The translations under genes were made by a program, and so were the position numbers. From Gammaproteobacteria bacterium (GTDB taxonomy: Bacteria > Pseudomonadota > Gammaproteobacteria > HK1), in the NCBI GenBank assembly GCA_012103455.1, contig WLWT01000001.1, forward strand, positions 1,846,001-1,910,000: a stretch of DNA of 64,000 nt. Reading direction: 5' to 3'. Of the stretch, positions 36,420 to 46,115 are shown one piece after another. Under the pieces are notes generated by a model. It ran no database searches, was not told where the DNA came from, and saw only the letters and a list, made by a program, of their open reading frames with translations. Numbering within the stretch: position 1 is the first letter of the stretch; every line of letters starts with the position of its first letter.

Positions 36420-38280
36420 GGAAGGGATAGGGATAGGAAATTTAATCGGCCTTTGGGGCAGCATGGCTGAGTATCGAGGTAAGGTTCATAAGGCGAAGCC
36501 CCGGGACCCCCCATCGGCGCAGCGAGGGGCTTGGACGAGGCCCTACGTCAGGCGCGCCGCTCGCCGGCAGCCGTTGCGATTGAATCCGAGGGCGTGTTTG
36601 TCGCGACGTGCGTTAGCCGCGGGCCATGGGCTCGAATAGCACAAGCTATTGGTGGGCTCAGCGCGGCATGGATGCCATGGTGCCATCAGGGGGCTCGGTG
36701 CCGCGACGGTTAAGGTGTAGGAGGCTCCGGGCCCTCACCCCTGGCTCGGTGACAACCGCACTGACACGCCCCTCACCCTCGCAGGGTGGGCCGCGGCGGC
36801 TATCGATAGCGAATACGCGTTTCAATGGAGCCCGCCCGTGCAGTGGCGCGCTGGACGGCCCATCCTCTTCGCTGGGCTTGGGGCGGGGCGCGACGATGAG
36901 GCGGCGCTGTGGGGGTGCATGGGGCGCCAAGAGGCCGGGGTCCCTCACCGAATGCGCCCTAGGACGTGGCCCCTAGGACGTGGCACCAGAGCGGCCAGAG
37001 GCGCGATGAAGTCCTCGGGCTCGGACAGTCCGTGGGGGGTGCCATCGCTGAAGGGGCGCTTCAACTCAAGCCCCCCAGGCCATCGCCGTGGACGCTTAAG
37101 CGCGGCCCGGCGAGGGGGCCGCGGGCCATGTATAGGCCCACCCGTTCGAGCTTGGCGCGCTCGTTTGGCTCACCGGCCACCGCGCAGTTGAGCGAGCAGC
37201 CAGCGCCAGCGGCGGTGAAAGGCTTGGCCAGTGCGGCCCTGGATTCGCCGGCCAGCCAAGGGTGAGGTAGGCGCATCGTGGCCCGCCCGGCCTGGGACCG
37301 GCGGCGATGACACACCCGATGGCGGCGCGGGTCGATGGCGCGTAGGGCGAGTTGAGGTCGAAGTCGAGGCAGGACTGCTCCTCTTCGCCGGCCCGCCCAC
37401 CCGCACGCACCCGCGTACGGGTGAGGCGCGTGATGCGCGTTCTCGGCAGCGCCTCGAACTCGCCCGGTCGTGGCGCTGAGGCGCGGTGAAAGCGCGCTTT
37501 GCCCGGTTCAAAAGTGTCGGTGCCCTCTAGCGCCAGAACAGGCCAGTGCCCGTTCAGATTCAACGTCGAGCCCAAGCGTTCGATGACAGTCACCCTACCG
37601 GTGCGCGCGCCGTCGCGGCGCCGTACGCGCGCGCGATGGAGTCGCGCCGCTGACCGCGCCCGGGTCACCACCCCAAGCCCCCGGGTAAGCCCTTTAGGTT
37701 GCGCCGCGAACCGCCGGCGAAGGGGCCAGGGAAACGACACCACCCGCTGGCGATACGGTGCACGCGCTAGCCCATTGTCCACCCGGTAGCCCATTGTCCA
37801 CCCGGTAGCCCATTGTCCACCCGGTAGCCCATTGTCCACCCGTTAGCCCATTGTCCACCCGGGGCGCGCCCGTCTGGGCCAGGCGCCGCGCTGCACACCA
37901 AGGGCACCCGCCGCGGCGTTTACAGCTCAACCCTACCCGGTGCTGGGTCAGCGACAGCCCGTGCACTGGGCGCGTACCAAGCCATGTGCCCATCGAGCGC
38001 AGCGCCAATACGACTCGAATTCTTCGCACACGTATCGAGGCCACGCCCGGTCCTGCGCTTCTTGCCCCGCGAACAACGGCTCAGCGGGTTGCTCTACGAT
38101 TCGGTAGAGAACGGTCTCCTCGGGGCGATGGCGCCGGTAGCCCCATGAGGCACAGGCTTGTTGGCGAAGCGCTTGAGCGGCGTCCATCGGCACCGTCCAC
38201 CTCAGCCATCGCACCGCAACAGCCAGCCCACTGCGCGAATCGAGGACGGCGCTGGCCGGGGCGAGTCTGACTAGACACTT
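36420..38280 (-). pseudogene. IS91-family transposase, nearly full length but decayed (remnant 3)
   Basis: Reads on the minus strand from about 38270 down. The N-terminal zinc-binding region is YRRHRPEETVLYRIVEQ, then CKRRGGCPWCAARRLAQTG in a second frame, then SFPWPLRRRFAAQPKGLTRG and TVIERLGSTLNLNGHWPVLA, then the C-terminal LKRVFAIDSRRGP. The rolling-circle HUH motif, expected as HxHxL near LNVHFHCL, reads GHWPVL, so a metal-binding histidine is lost. Frameshifts and stops are scattered. A five-unit tandem repeat lies at 37768. The remnant is inactive and is the longest of four copies. Confidence 0.85.
37768..37862. repeat. 19-bp tandem repeat, five units
   Basis: Five near-identical copies of TAGCCCATTGTCCACCCGG inside the IS91 transposase remnant. 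The matching region in the remnant at 42345 has one copy, so the array grew after the copies separated. On the coding strand it makes a repeated VDNGLPGGQWATGWTMG stretch across frames. Confidence 0.9.
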
Positions 38281-38688
38281 TAAACAGTGGGTAAGGTCTG
38301 GGTTTCAAGACAGTTTTATCGGGTCTCTTAGCTTACCCGTTAGGTGAAGGCCGTTACGACCCTCAGGGCACGCGCCGTCTGGCTGCGTTGTCATTCGTTG
38401 GATCACGTCGGCGGCGGCGCACATACCGCACGATGTAGAATGCGCATGTTGTACGTTGGAATAGAGTGACTATTGCGTGTCTACCTATTCAACTCAGAAT
38501 AGTATTTAAAATACTTTTATTATAGAATCTATTCCTAGAAATTGTTTCAGTAAAGGACGGTTTGCCGAGAAAAAATCTCCCTAGATCAGTTTAAATTCCA
38601 AAGAAATTTAAAACTTTAGCTCTTGTGCTCGATGTACTATATTCATTTATCAATATGGCGGGGATAGTTAAAACTCAAGTTTCGGGAT
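38281..38688. other. AT-rich spacer without genes
   Basis: About 400 bases between the IS91 and IS4 remnants. It becomes AT-rich after 38460. No ORF, repeat pair or RNA gene is supported. It may include the outer end of the IS4-family element, but I could not find matching inverted repeats. Confidence 0.4.
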
Positions 38689-40145
38689 TCAAAATTCCAC
38701 CTGCAACGTGAACGAGTCGAGTTGAAGGCTTTGAGTAAGAAATGCCTCTATTTTTTCATCTACAGTGTGCATGATAGTCGCCACTGAACAGCCAAGTTCC
38801 TTTCCAAGGCCGATTAATGTTTCGCTAACAAGCCCCCGAAATAGATCCCATAAATCTCCCGCAAAGCTTAACTTGTTCAACTGTTCTTGAATAGTGGCCC
38901 GTGCATCTCCAATACCAAGTCCTGGATTGTTCAACTTCGCATGAACCAACATCCAATAGCGAATGGCGGTTAAATGAATCGAGGCGGTGTGCGAGGCGAA
39001 GGTTCTTGTCTGCTCCACCAGAAAACCAAGATGTTGCTTCGCTGCCTTGAAATAAACCTCTATGCCCCAGCGCACAGCGTAGAGCTGTCACAGCTTGCTG
39101 ATGCTAAGTTGCCCATCAGTCGTTACCAATAGTGCCCAGTCTTTCTTGCCAACCTGCGCTTCCCCAGGTGCCTTCAGGCTGCGCACAAACAACAACATGA
39201 CCCTTTTCCATTGAGAGCTATCCTTTTCTTCCTCCGACAAATTCACCTCCACCTCCATCGACACTACTTTCCATGGCAGACCTTGCACCTTTCTCCAGTT
39301 CCTCCTGACAGCCCGGCTGTACAGCTCATGGGCATCTCAGTCAGTTCGTCTGCCCTTATCACCCACTACTCGGTACTTCATCTTGCCCCGCTTCATCCGA
39401 AAAATTGGGCAAACATCCAAAGCAAGAGCTGTGCGAATCATGCGTTTGCTGCCGAACCACGCATCCGCCACTAGGTACCGCGCCTGCAAGCCATTGTCTA
39501 TTGCCCGTTCCATCATCGATTGAGCCATGGTGGGCTTATCTTGCTCGCTCGCTTCGACGTAACGGTTTGACACCACGCTATCGCTATCTTGGTAAGCGCG
39601 CGCTAAACCCTGAGCCTTGCTCTGACTGACGAATAGCTGAGAGTCCAAGGGTAAAAAACACTTCCGGCGTCGCCAGGCCCAAGGTCAATACCTGATGACC
39701 CATTACATGCCTATTAGTCACGTGGTCAAAGTGACTCGATACCCCCTCCATCTTCTTGCCACGCCGCGTTGTGATAGTGTCATCCAACACAAATACATGC
39801 GTCTCGCTATCATTGAGCTTGTTCTGTCTATGAACTTCCTTCGCTCACTCGCTGATTAAGGCATCGCCAATCGATATCTTCGCGCTTCAACAGGTCGTAC
39901 ATCACATCCTTTTTGGCCTCGCTGAACAGACCCAATGCTTTGCGGCACAATAGCGCAATAGACGATACGTTGAGCCATTTCCACACTAACAGCAACAATA
40001 CTGCCTCAGTTATCTCAATACCGCTGCGCTTCGTGAAGTTAGCCGTCTTTATCCATCGATTAAGCGACAGCGCCTTCCAGGTATCTGCAAAGAGATTGTC
40101 AATGTAGCCGTGCTTGGCATCGACTAGGAGGTCCTTGACTCACGA
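38689..40145 (-). pseudogene. IS4-family transposase, decayed
   Basis: Pieces on the minus strand in order: LFADTWKALSLNRWIKTANF (about 40100-40050), VLDDTITTRRGKKMEGVSSH (39790), DSQLFVSQSKAQGLARAY (39648), ADAWFGSKRMIRTALAL, and LYAVRWGIEVYFKAAKQ (about 39090). The last is the Y-(2)-R-(3)-E-(6)-K signature of IS4. There are frameshifts near 39650 and 39830 and two in-frame TGA stops (39337, 39088). The type resembles the ISPepr1 branch of IS4. It is inactive. Confidence 0.85.
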
Positions 40146-40192
40146 TGGAAGTGCGTTGTTTTCTGTGGCACTAGATTTCAGAATGTGGATTA

Positions 40193-40204
40193 TTAGAGGT
40201 GCCC
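40193..40204 (-). repeat. Orphan IS5/MITE-type terminal repeat
   Basis: TTAGAGGTGCCC at 40193-40204 is the same right-end repeat as found at 41309-41320 and in the MITEs. It points the same way as the right end, so it cannot be the left end of the IS5 element that follows. It is the leftover end of another copy, joined directly to the truncated transposase. Confidence 0.75.
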
Positions 40205-41161
40205 CTAAATAGGCTGGTAGATTGGGAGCACTTCAGACCGACATTGACTGTTATCCGAGAAAAGAACCGAAAAAGCCGAGTGGGCCGCAAGCCTTACGAT
40301 GTCGTTTTGATGTTTAAAGTCCTAGTTCTACAGCATTTATACAATTTATCTGATGATGAGGCGCAATATCAGATTAGAGACAGATATTCTTTCTGTCGCT
40401 TCCTTGGTCTGACCCCTGAAGGAAAGATCCCTGACGCTAAAACGATAGGGTTGTTCAGGGAACAACTCGTTGAGTGTGAATTGATGCGCACGCTGTTCGA
40501 CGATTTCGATGAGCAGTTGAATGCTCAAGGCTATAAGGCGCGAAAAGGTCGAATAGCGGATGCTAGCTTTGTTGATGTGCCCAAGCAAAGAAACTCTCGT
40601 GCCGAGAACGAGCAGATAAAAGCTGGGGAGATACCTCAACGTTTCAAGGATAATCCCAACGTAAGTAGGCACAAGGATACCGATGCGCGCCGGGCGAAGA
40701 AGGATGAAGAAACGCATTTTGGCTATAACAATCATGTGGCGGTAGATAACGCGCACAAGTGGGTCCGCGACTATGAGGTGACCTCAGCTGAAGTTCACGA
40801 TTCACAGATCTTTATTGAACTATTATCGGACAACACATCGGCTGATGTATGGGCGGATAGTGCTTATCAAGGCGAGAACAGTGAAATCAGCTTGGCTGCG
40901 ATGGACAGGCGTAGCCCTGTTCACAAAAAGGGCAATAGGCATAACCCGTTGTCGCAGCGCAACAAGAAGTCGAATGCTAGGCGTGCAAAAATCCGTGCTA
41001 GAGTCGAGCATGTTTTTGGGTCATTGACCCATGAGCACGGCGGACTTTACTCACGAGTGATAGGGCTTGTGCGTACTGAAGTGAAGGTTGGCATGATGAA
41101 CAGGGTGTATAACATGAGATGCTTGGTGACTTTGTGCAGGAGATATAGGTCTGCAATTTGA
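40199..41161 (+). pseudogene. IS5-family transposase, N-terminally truncated
   Basis: DDE transposase of 320 residues as read from an accidental GTG inside the joined terminal repeat. It begins at PLNRLVDWEHFRP, whereas family members have about 20-30 residues before this. The DDE residues are present: RIADASFVDVPKQRN, VWADSAYQGENS and ARVEHVFGSL (with the R-x-x-x-E pattern). The body is otherwise intact, with no frameshift. It may still be translated but lacks its N-terminus and left inverted repeat, so the element itself is probably immobile; activity in trans on MITEs cannot be excluded. Confidence 0.85.
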
Positions 41162-41320
41162 GAAAAAGGGAAAATGACCTTTTTTGGACAGGAGAAGTCG
41201 GCTTATCGAAGCTGAGAAACGCGAAATCCGGCATGAAGTAGTTGTCACTCGAGGTTGACTGAAAAATCCCAAAGACATGTGGATAGAAGTGGAGGTTATT
41301 CTTGAATTTTAGAGGTGCCC
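40205..41320 (+). mobile_element. IS5-family element, 5'-truncated
   Basis: Contains the transposase frame and a right inverted repeat TTTTAGAGGTGCCC ending at 41320. The left end and the first part of the transposase are missing. The right repeat is the same as the ends of the seven MITEs in the window, which suggests that elements of this type moved them. Confidence 0.85.
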
Positions 41321-41463
41321 TGGTGTAAATCCGTCGCCCGGTTGAAGCTTTTTGTCCGAAGGAGTCGCCACGAGGCAGTCGCCTCGCCCTGAAATGATGA
41401 AAAATGGGTCGGGGCAATGCGCGCCTCTCGGCCCCTTTAGAGATTTTGCGCAGGAGAATGTCC

Positions 41464-42042
41464 ATGGAAGCGCCTTTGCTACAGGCGCCGCCGGCTATAA
41501 CCGTCACGAATGCTCCGAGTCGTTACGACTTGCAGTATTGGTGGCAGGTTCGACAGTCTGATCCGGATACGGCATTGGGATTCGCCGATGATGCCCCGCA
41601 ATCGTTTGAAGAACTGCTTGACCGTATTGATAGTGGCGAATATTTGTTTTATCTTGCCCATTGTGCCGATGAGGTGGTTGGAGGGTTGTGGATGCACGAC
41701 ATCATCCGTGATCCTGATGGGACGCCGCGGGTGGGCTGGATCGGTGCTTATGTGCTCTCCGGCCATCGCGGGCGACATACCACGCATGTGATGTGGACGC
41801 TGACTCATAACACTTTTGTTGAGTTGGGCGTCAGAAGCATTTATTGGGCGTCGCATCACAAAAATACGCCATCTCATACGGTGGCCGAGCGGCATATTGG
41901 GCTGTATCGGGTTGGCATTTATCGGGGCTTCACTTTATTTGGCGGAGAGCCAACCGATTGCGTGATTTATGCCACCTATGAGAAGGATATCGAGTCGGCA
42001 TGGGAGTGGGCGAAGCAGCGCGCCGAGCAACAGCTTGTCTAA
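41464..42042 (+). CDS. GNAT-like acyltransferase
   Basis: About 192 residues from the ATG at 41464, six bases after AGGAGA; the ATG at 41458 is too close to it. The middle reads YLFYLAHCADEVVGGLWMHD and GWIGAYVLSGHRGRHTTHVM, with the Q/RxxGxG/A acetyl-CoA loop in modified form (SGHRGRHT). The end is an alpha-helix AWEWAKQRAEQQL. It resembles phage-type GNAT proteins. Substrate unknown. It is intact, and stands between the IS5 remnant and a small membrane protein. Confidence 0.7.
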   Translation: MEAPLLQAPPAITVTNAPSRYDLQYWWQVRQSDPDTALGFADDAPQSFEELLDRIDSGEYLFYLAHCADEVVGGLWMHDIIRDPDGTPRVGWIGAYVLSGHRGRHTTHVMWTLTHNTFVELGVRSIYWASHHKNTPSHTVAERHIGLYRVGIYRGFTLFGGEPTDCVIYATYEKDIESAWEWAKQRAEQQLV

Positions 42043-42127
42043 ACCACCTGTATGCGTTAGCACCAGGCGAACTGCGGTTGGATACAACCAACCGGGAGAT
42101 GTGCTGAGAATAGAGGAACGTTAATCG

Positions 42128-42430
42128 ATGCAGACCCAGCGTCAAAGCCGTTTTGAGGTTGGTATTGACTTATTGATTTCGCTTCTGGCAAACATTGGAG
42201 CGCAAATTCTGTTTTACGGACAACTTGCAACCGCGGGGCGGAGTCTGTCTCTCGCGGTGATTATTCTCACGCCTGCGGTGCCAAGACGATATCTGATCCG
42301 ACTGTTATTCAACGCCCGGTTGGCACCGGGCGCGCGACAATCGCGTTGGCATTGTCCACCCGGTGCGCGCCCGTCTCGGCCAGGCGCCGCGCTGCACACG
42401 TTGGGCACCCGCCGCGGCGTTTACAGCTAA
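42128..42430 (+). CDS. Small membrane protein (DUF7220-like), 3' end replaced by IS91
   Basis: Starts MQTQRQSRFEVGIDLLISLL and has two hydrophobic segments, then PRRYLIRLLFN. The pattern (QSR..E, two membrane helices, basic RRLF end) resembles the small phage-type membrane proteins of DUF7220. After about residue 63 the sequence is IS91 remnant 4, so the last 35 residues are not native. It probably belongs with the GNAT gene as prophage or island cargo. Confidence 0.55.
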   Translation: MQTQRQSRFEVGIDLLISLLANIGAQILFYGQLATAGRSLSLAVIILTPAVPRRYLIRLLFNARLAPGARQSRWHCPPGARPSRPGAALHTLGTRRGVYS

Positions 42431-42795
42431 ACGCTACCCGATGCTCGGTAAGCGAGAGCCCGTGCACTTAGCGCGTATGAAGCCATGTGCCAATCGAGCG
42501 CAGCGCCAATACGACTCGAATTCTTCGCGCACGTATCGAGGCCACGCCCAGCCCTGCTCTCTCTTGCCCGGCGAACACCGGCTCAGCGGGTTGCTCTACG
42601 ATTGCCGTAGAGAACGGTTTCCTCGGGGCGATGGCGCCGGTAGCCCCATGGGGCTACCGGCTTGTTGGCGAAGCGCTTGAGATGCGTCCATCGACACCGT
42701 CCACCTCGGCCATCGCACCGCAACCGCCAGCCCACTGCGCGAATCGAGGACGGCGCGGGCCGGTGCGAGTGTAGGCGCGAGTCTGACTAGACACT
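42345..42795 (-). mobile_element. IS91-family element remnant 4 (transposase 5' part)
   Basis: About 450 bases matching 37855-38277, containing the N-terminal region of the transposase on the minus strand, with extra stops. Only the N-terminal side is present, the mirror of remnants 1 and 2. It lies in the same orientation as all other copies. Confidence 0.8.
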
Positions 42796-43190
42796 GCCGG
42801 CTCTGGGGGGTGATACGATTTCGGCTCTGAGTGCCGGTCAAAGCCTTGGCTCAACGTTAAGGTGGCGGTGGGCGTCGAGGCGCTTTGCGCTGAGCGCAGG
42901 GACCGCCCGCAACCGATTGGGAGAGGGCGCGTTGGAGCGGGAGCAGCTTTTACCCGGCGTGCGTGCGACCGGTCGCCGATGCGAAATCACCGCGATGGGT
43001 TTACTGGCTTCGAGGTGGCTTTTTGCCGGGAAAGGGTAGCGCGACTGGACCGGTTTGTTCGTAGAGCCCCGCTGGGCCCAGATGGGTGCGGCGCCCGCGC
43101 GCCGCGACGCTCACTATCAGGCGCTTGCGCTCACAGTAGTGCTTGGGCAGGTGCCGCGAGCTGTTGATGTGATGTAAGTGTCCTAGGCTT
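42796..43190. other. GC-rich spacer without supported genes
   Basis: Open frames occur on both strands because of GC richness, but none has a recognised product. A minus-strand frame reading RQDSNLGAADYESEL overlaps the tRNA fragment and is the typical artefact of translating a tRNA. Confidence 0.4.
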
Positions 43191-43243
43191 AGTTCGGACT
43201 CATAATCCGCTGCTCCCAGGTTCGAGTCCTGCCGGGCCCACCA
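43191..43243 (+). tRNA. tRNA 3' half, CAT anticodon (fragment, possible attachment site)
   Basis: From the anticodon arm on, the sequence is a normal tRNA: stem-loop CGGA-CTCATAA-TCCG with anticodon CAT (43201-43203), T arm CAGGTTCGAGTCCTG, acceptor CGGGCCC, discriminator A and encoded CCA. The D arm and 5' acceptor strand are missing; the bases before 43191 do not match GGGCCCG. Such 3' fragments are left when integrative elements use a tRNA gene as attachment site. It could be a Met or a lysidine-modified Ile tRNA; it is not functional alone. Confidence 0.75.
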
Positions 43244-43451
43244 GTTAACCCCCTCTTTTTCAGTATGGCCGCGGGTATGGTTTCCCGCGAGATTATGCAC
43301 TGGACTCGCACTGCCCCTGGCCACCGCTTACAGTCCTTCCAAACTGGCTAAAGACTGCCAGGAACTGGGCAACTGTCGATCTTGATGGCTAGCAGCGAAC
43401 AAGCACATGACTTGAAACGTCTCAAATCGACGACAGAAACTTAAGCAAGGA

Positions 43452-43795
43452 TTAACGCTCGCGCTTGGTCATGTTCACGAACGCCTCTCGTGACGCCTGC
43501 GCTTCTCCGCCGTGCCACAGAATGGCCTCGGATAGACTTCTAGCCCGCCCATCGTGCAGCAAGGTGACGGCGCCGGAGACCACTCTAGTCAGTCCAATAG
43601 CCCACAGCGCAGGCGTGCGCTAGTCACGAGGTCCAGCCGCGAAGTCCGGTTTGCCATCGGCGAGTCCCTCTCCCATGTCGTGCAACCGTAAATCGGTGTA
43701 GGGCCAGAAAGTCTGGCCTGCCAGTTGCGCAATAGTCAGGTGCGCGCCGCCCGTTCGCAGTGAGGGCACATGACAGACTGCGCACTGCTGGACGA
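43452..43795 (-). pseudogene. C-terminal fragment of di-heme oxidoreductase (DUF1111/DHOR)
   Basis: Minus-strand frame with CAVCHVPSLRTGG, TFWPYTDLRLHDMGEGLADG and, past an in-frame TAG, RTPALWAIGLTRVVSG then ARSLSEAILWHGGEAQASRE and TKRER before TAA. This is the last c-type haem domain of the di-heme oxidoreductase family (putative thiol oxidoreductases or peroxidases). The TAG replaces the tryptophan normally found in GREWRTP. The N-terminal two-thirds are missing; at about 43795 the sequence turns directly into the sulfatase fragment on the other strand. Confidence 0.85.
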
Positions 43796-44909
43796 CACGT
43801 ACGAGGGTCCACGGGAAGAGCCTGTTCTGGACCCACGCACAGCGGCTGTCAAACACGTCATCCTCGTCGTCGATGAGAGCGTGCGTGCAGATTACCTGTC
43901 GATCAACGGATTCCCGCGGCCCACCACACCGTATCTGAAGACAGTCGAAGGCAAGACGCTCAATTACGGTGCGGCGTTGGCGGGTTCCGGTTGTTCGGCT
44001 TATTCGCACGTCATTATGCGTAGCGGCTTGCAACCGCGCGACGTGCCGGACACGACTTTTCTCGAACTATGCGCGGCTGACGTGTTCCAGTACGCGCAAG
44101 CGGCCGGATACCGCCTGCAGTATCTGGATGGTCAGGTGAGCTCGATACGGACCAACAACATGCTGACCCACTACGATGAGCAACACATCGACTGGTTCTA
44201 TCAACACTCTGATCTGCATCGGCCGGACACGGAAGCCGCGGTCAAATTCGCGTCGCTCAGGGAGGCGTACGCAGAGCGAGGCGACGCGTTGCTCGCGCGT
44301 ATTCTGAGCGAGTCCCTTGATCGCGGGTCACATACGTTTTCCCTGGTCGTCAAGGCGGGCGCGCACTTTCACTACGAGGATCGATATCCGCGCGATGCGC
44401 CACGGGTGTTCGCACCTACGCTTGTTCGTGACGAACCGCTTGGTGATCGGGAACGTACAGTCAACAGTTATCTGAATGCGCTTCGCTGGACGGTTGACGG
44501 ATTTTTCGCAGAGTTGCTGCCAGCACTTGACGGTAGGGACTATGTGCTGATCTACACCTCCGACCACGGCTAGAACATCCTTGATGACGGACGCTTGGTC
44601 ACGCATTGCACGCCGACCCACGTTAATGCACCGCAAGTGCTCGCACCGTTACTGGCGTTCTCCGGCAATGACGAGATCCACGGGGCGCTCCATCGCACCC
44701 TCCGCGCTCGCTACGCACACTCGACGCACTTTGAGATCTTTCCTACGTTGTTGATTGCACTCGGATACAGGCCAGACGAAGTGCATCGGAGCTTCGGTCC
44801 GTCGTTATTCTCCGAGCAGCGCAGTCAGTGGCGCTTCTACACTGGCGATGTGTTCGGCCGGGACCGTCGCGGGCGGTGGCTCGAGTTCAGCCCAGGCACG
44901 AGCAAATAG
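43796..44909 (+). pseudogene. Sulfatase / alkaline-phosphatase-superfamily protein, broken
   Basis: Frame with HVILVVDESVRADYLSINGF (metal and active-site start), SGCSAYSHVIMRSG, VVKAGAHFHYEDRYP and YTSDHG, then a TAG at 44571-44573, after which the same frame goes on with NILDDGRLVTHC and HFEIFPTLLIALGY. The stop replaces the usual Gln of SDHGQN. It resembles phosphoethanolamine-transferase-like sulfatases. The N-terminal membrane part is missing; the join to the di-heme fragment is at about 43795. An open start at 43770 exists but lies in the partner fragment. Confidence 0.8.
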
Positions 44910-45143
44910 ATTCGAAACGCGATAACCACATGCCACGCTTGCACTCCATGGATCTTCAGTCGAACACGGTTGCGTATACGTGGAAACCGTACAGCAGCCA
45001 TTTAATCAGCGTGATCGGGATGCGCAGGTCCGCTGTCTTGTAGTCGCTCGCTATGCGCGCGACGATGCCGTATTGCGGCCAGGACGCAATCGAGCGCCAG
45101 AGCCAGCTGCAGACGAAACCGAACTCTTACCCGCAAGGAAGCT
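44910..45143. other. Spacer of degraded sequence
   Basis: No supported gene. Short frames such as EPAADETELLPARKL suggest remnants of coding sequence leading into the disrupted ORF that follows. Confidence 0.35.
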
Positions 45144-45659
45144 TTGAGCCGTCTTGTCCATCTGCTGCTGGCAAATGTGCGCGAGGCCCAGCGCAGCGCG
45201 CTGCGCGGCGGACCGGTTACTCAAGTGCCGCCGCTGGATGTGCGCTATGAAAAAAATGCCGCGGGCGGTGCCCATATCCGTGCTCTGCTCGCGCAGCTCG
45301 CCGCCGGCAACGGCGGGCCGGACGCGCTGCAAGCCTTGCGCGGGCAGAGCGCGGCGCTGGCGCAGTTAGGATTGACTGAAGGGCACCTCTAAAAATGCAC
45401 TTTTTCCGCGATTGCGGCGTCAGCTCCGTGCTCCAATCCTCAGGTATCACCTATACACTGCGGTTCTGCGCGCGGTGCTTTCTTGCACTCACGAAAAAAT
45501 GACTATTTTTAGAGGCGCCCTGAAGGGGAGATCAGCGAAGCGCTACAAACCCTAAGCGAGGAACAGCCGCAAGGCGCGCAAGCATTGTTACGCAAACTGC
45601 ACCAGCGCCGGCGGGCCGCCGCTGAGGTGAGCAATTTGCGCGAGGCGCAAGCCGCTTGA
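45144..45659 (+). pseudogene. Unidentified gene interrupted by MITE copy G
   Basis: Joined across the element the frame reads SRLVHLLLANVREAQRSALR, AQLAAGNGGPDALQALRGQS, GLTEG-EISEALQTLSEEQP and LREAQAA before TGA at 45657. The alanine- and glutamine-rich helical pattern looks like a coiled-coil or structural protein, but no family is recognised. The true start is unclear. The element introduces GHL and a stop, truncating the product at 45392. Confidence 0.55.
45381..45520 (+). mobile_element. MITE copy G (140 bp)
   Basis: Reference orientation with a perfect TGAA duplication (45377-45380 and 45521-45524). It interrupts an alanine-rich ORF. It is the only copy found inside the pseudogene island. 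Confidence 0.93.
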
Positions 45660-45999
45660 GGCAAAGCCAGCGTGCGCTTGACGATGAATAGATCTCGCAA
45701 GCTGTTCCCGGTGTGGGGCGATCCGAAGGCCGTCAACGGGCGCTGGGCGGTGAGGCGGGCGCCGCTGACATGCCCGGGGAGGAAGCGATGGCCGAGGGTG
45801 ATGCGGGTAGTTTTGCTGCCGGCCGGGGCGATGCCGGAGCCGGCCAGACGGCATTGGCCGCCACTGATGTGGGCAAGCCGGATGCGGGTGAACTGATCAG
45901 GCCCGACAGCCGCTACGGCGGCGGGCAGGTGTTTCAGTCCCAGGCGCCGGGCGTTGCCGCGCTTGGATAAGCCTACCTTAGACGCGGTGGATGTGAGCG
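45660..45999. other. Degraded GC-rich sequence
   Basis: Frames on both strands are open, but none gives a convincing protein. It is likely the remains of coding sequence upstream of the transposase scrap at 46000. Confidence 0.35.
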
Positions 46000-46115
46000 G
46001 GCCGTTTCGACGGGTACGCCAAACCGCGCGGGGCGAGCCAGTCCTCGACGTCACGAAAGCTCAGGGCAAAGCGATAGTCCAGCCAGACGGCGAAACGGTT
46101 GACCTCTGGAGGCAC
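46000..46115 (-). pseudogene. IS6-family transposase N-terminal scrap
   Basis: The minus strand reads PPEVNRFAVWLDYRFALSFR then DVEDWLAPRGL, which is the conserved start of IS6/IS26-type transposases (AVWLYFRFxLSxRDVEExLAxRGL). After about 40 codons the similarity stops. No inverted repeat was found. Confidence 0.75.

Noticed and set aside
36531..36976. Plus-strand ORFs repeated at 32.3, 33.5 and 36.6 kb (ESEGVFV, IAQAIGGLSAAW)
   Set aside because: They look like a repeated gene family, but the opposite strand reads as the IS91 transposase end, which explains the repeat better.
39088..39339. In-frame TGA codons in the IS4-family transposase as possible recoding
   Set aside because: The gene also has frameshifts, and other genes here use TGA as a normal stop, so these are decay.
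43001..43324. Minus-strand ORF with RQDSNLGAADYE
   Set aside because: It overlaps the tRNA 3' half; this peptide is the well-known artefact of translating the complement of a tRNA.
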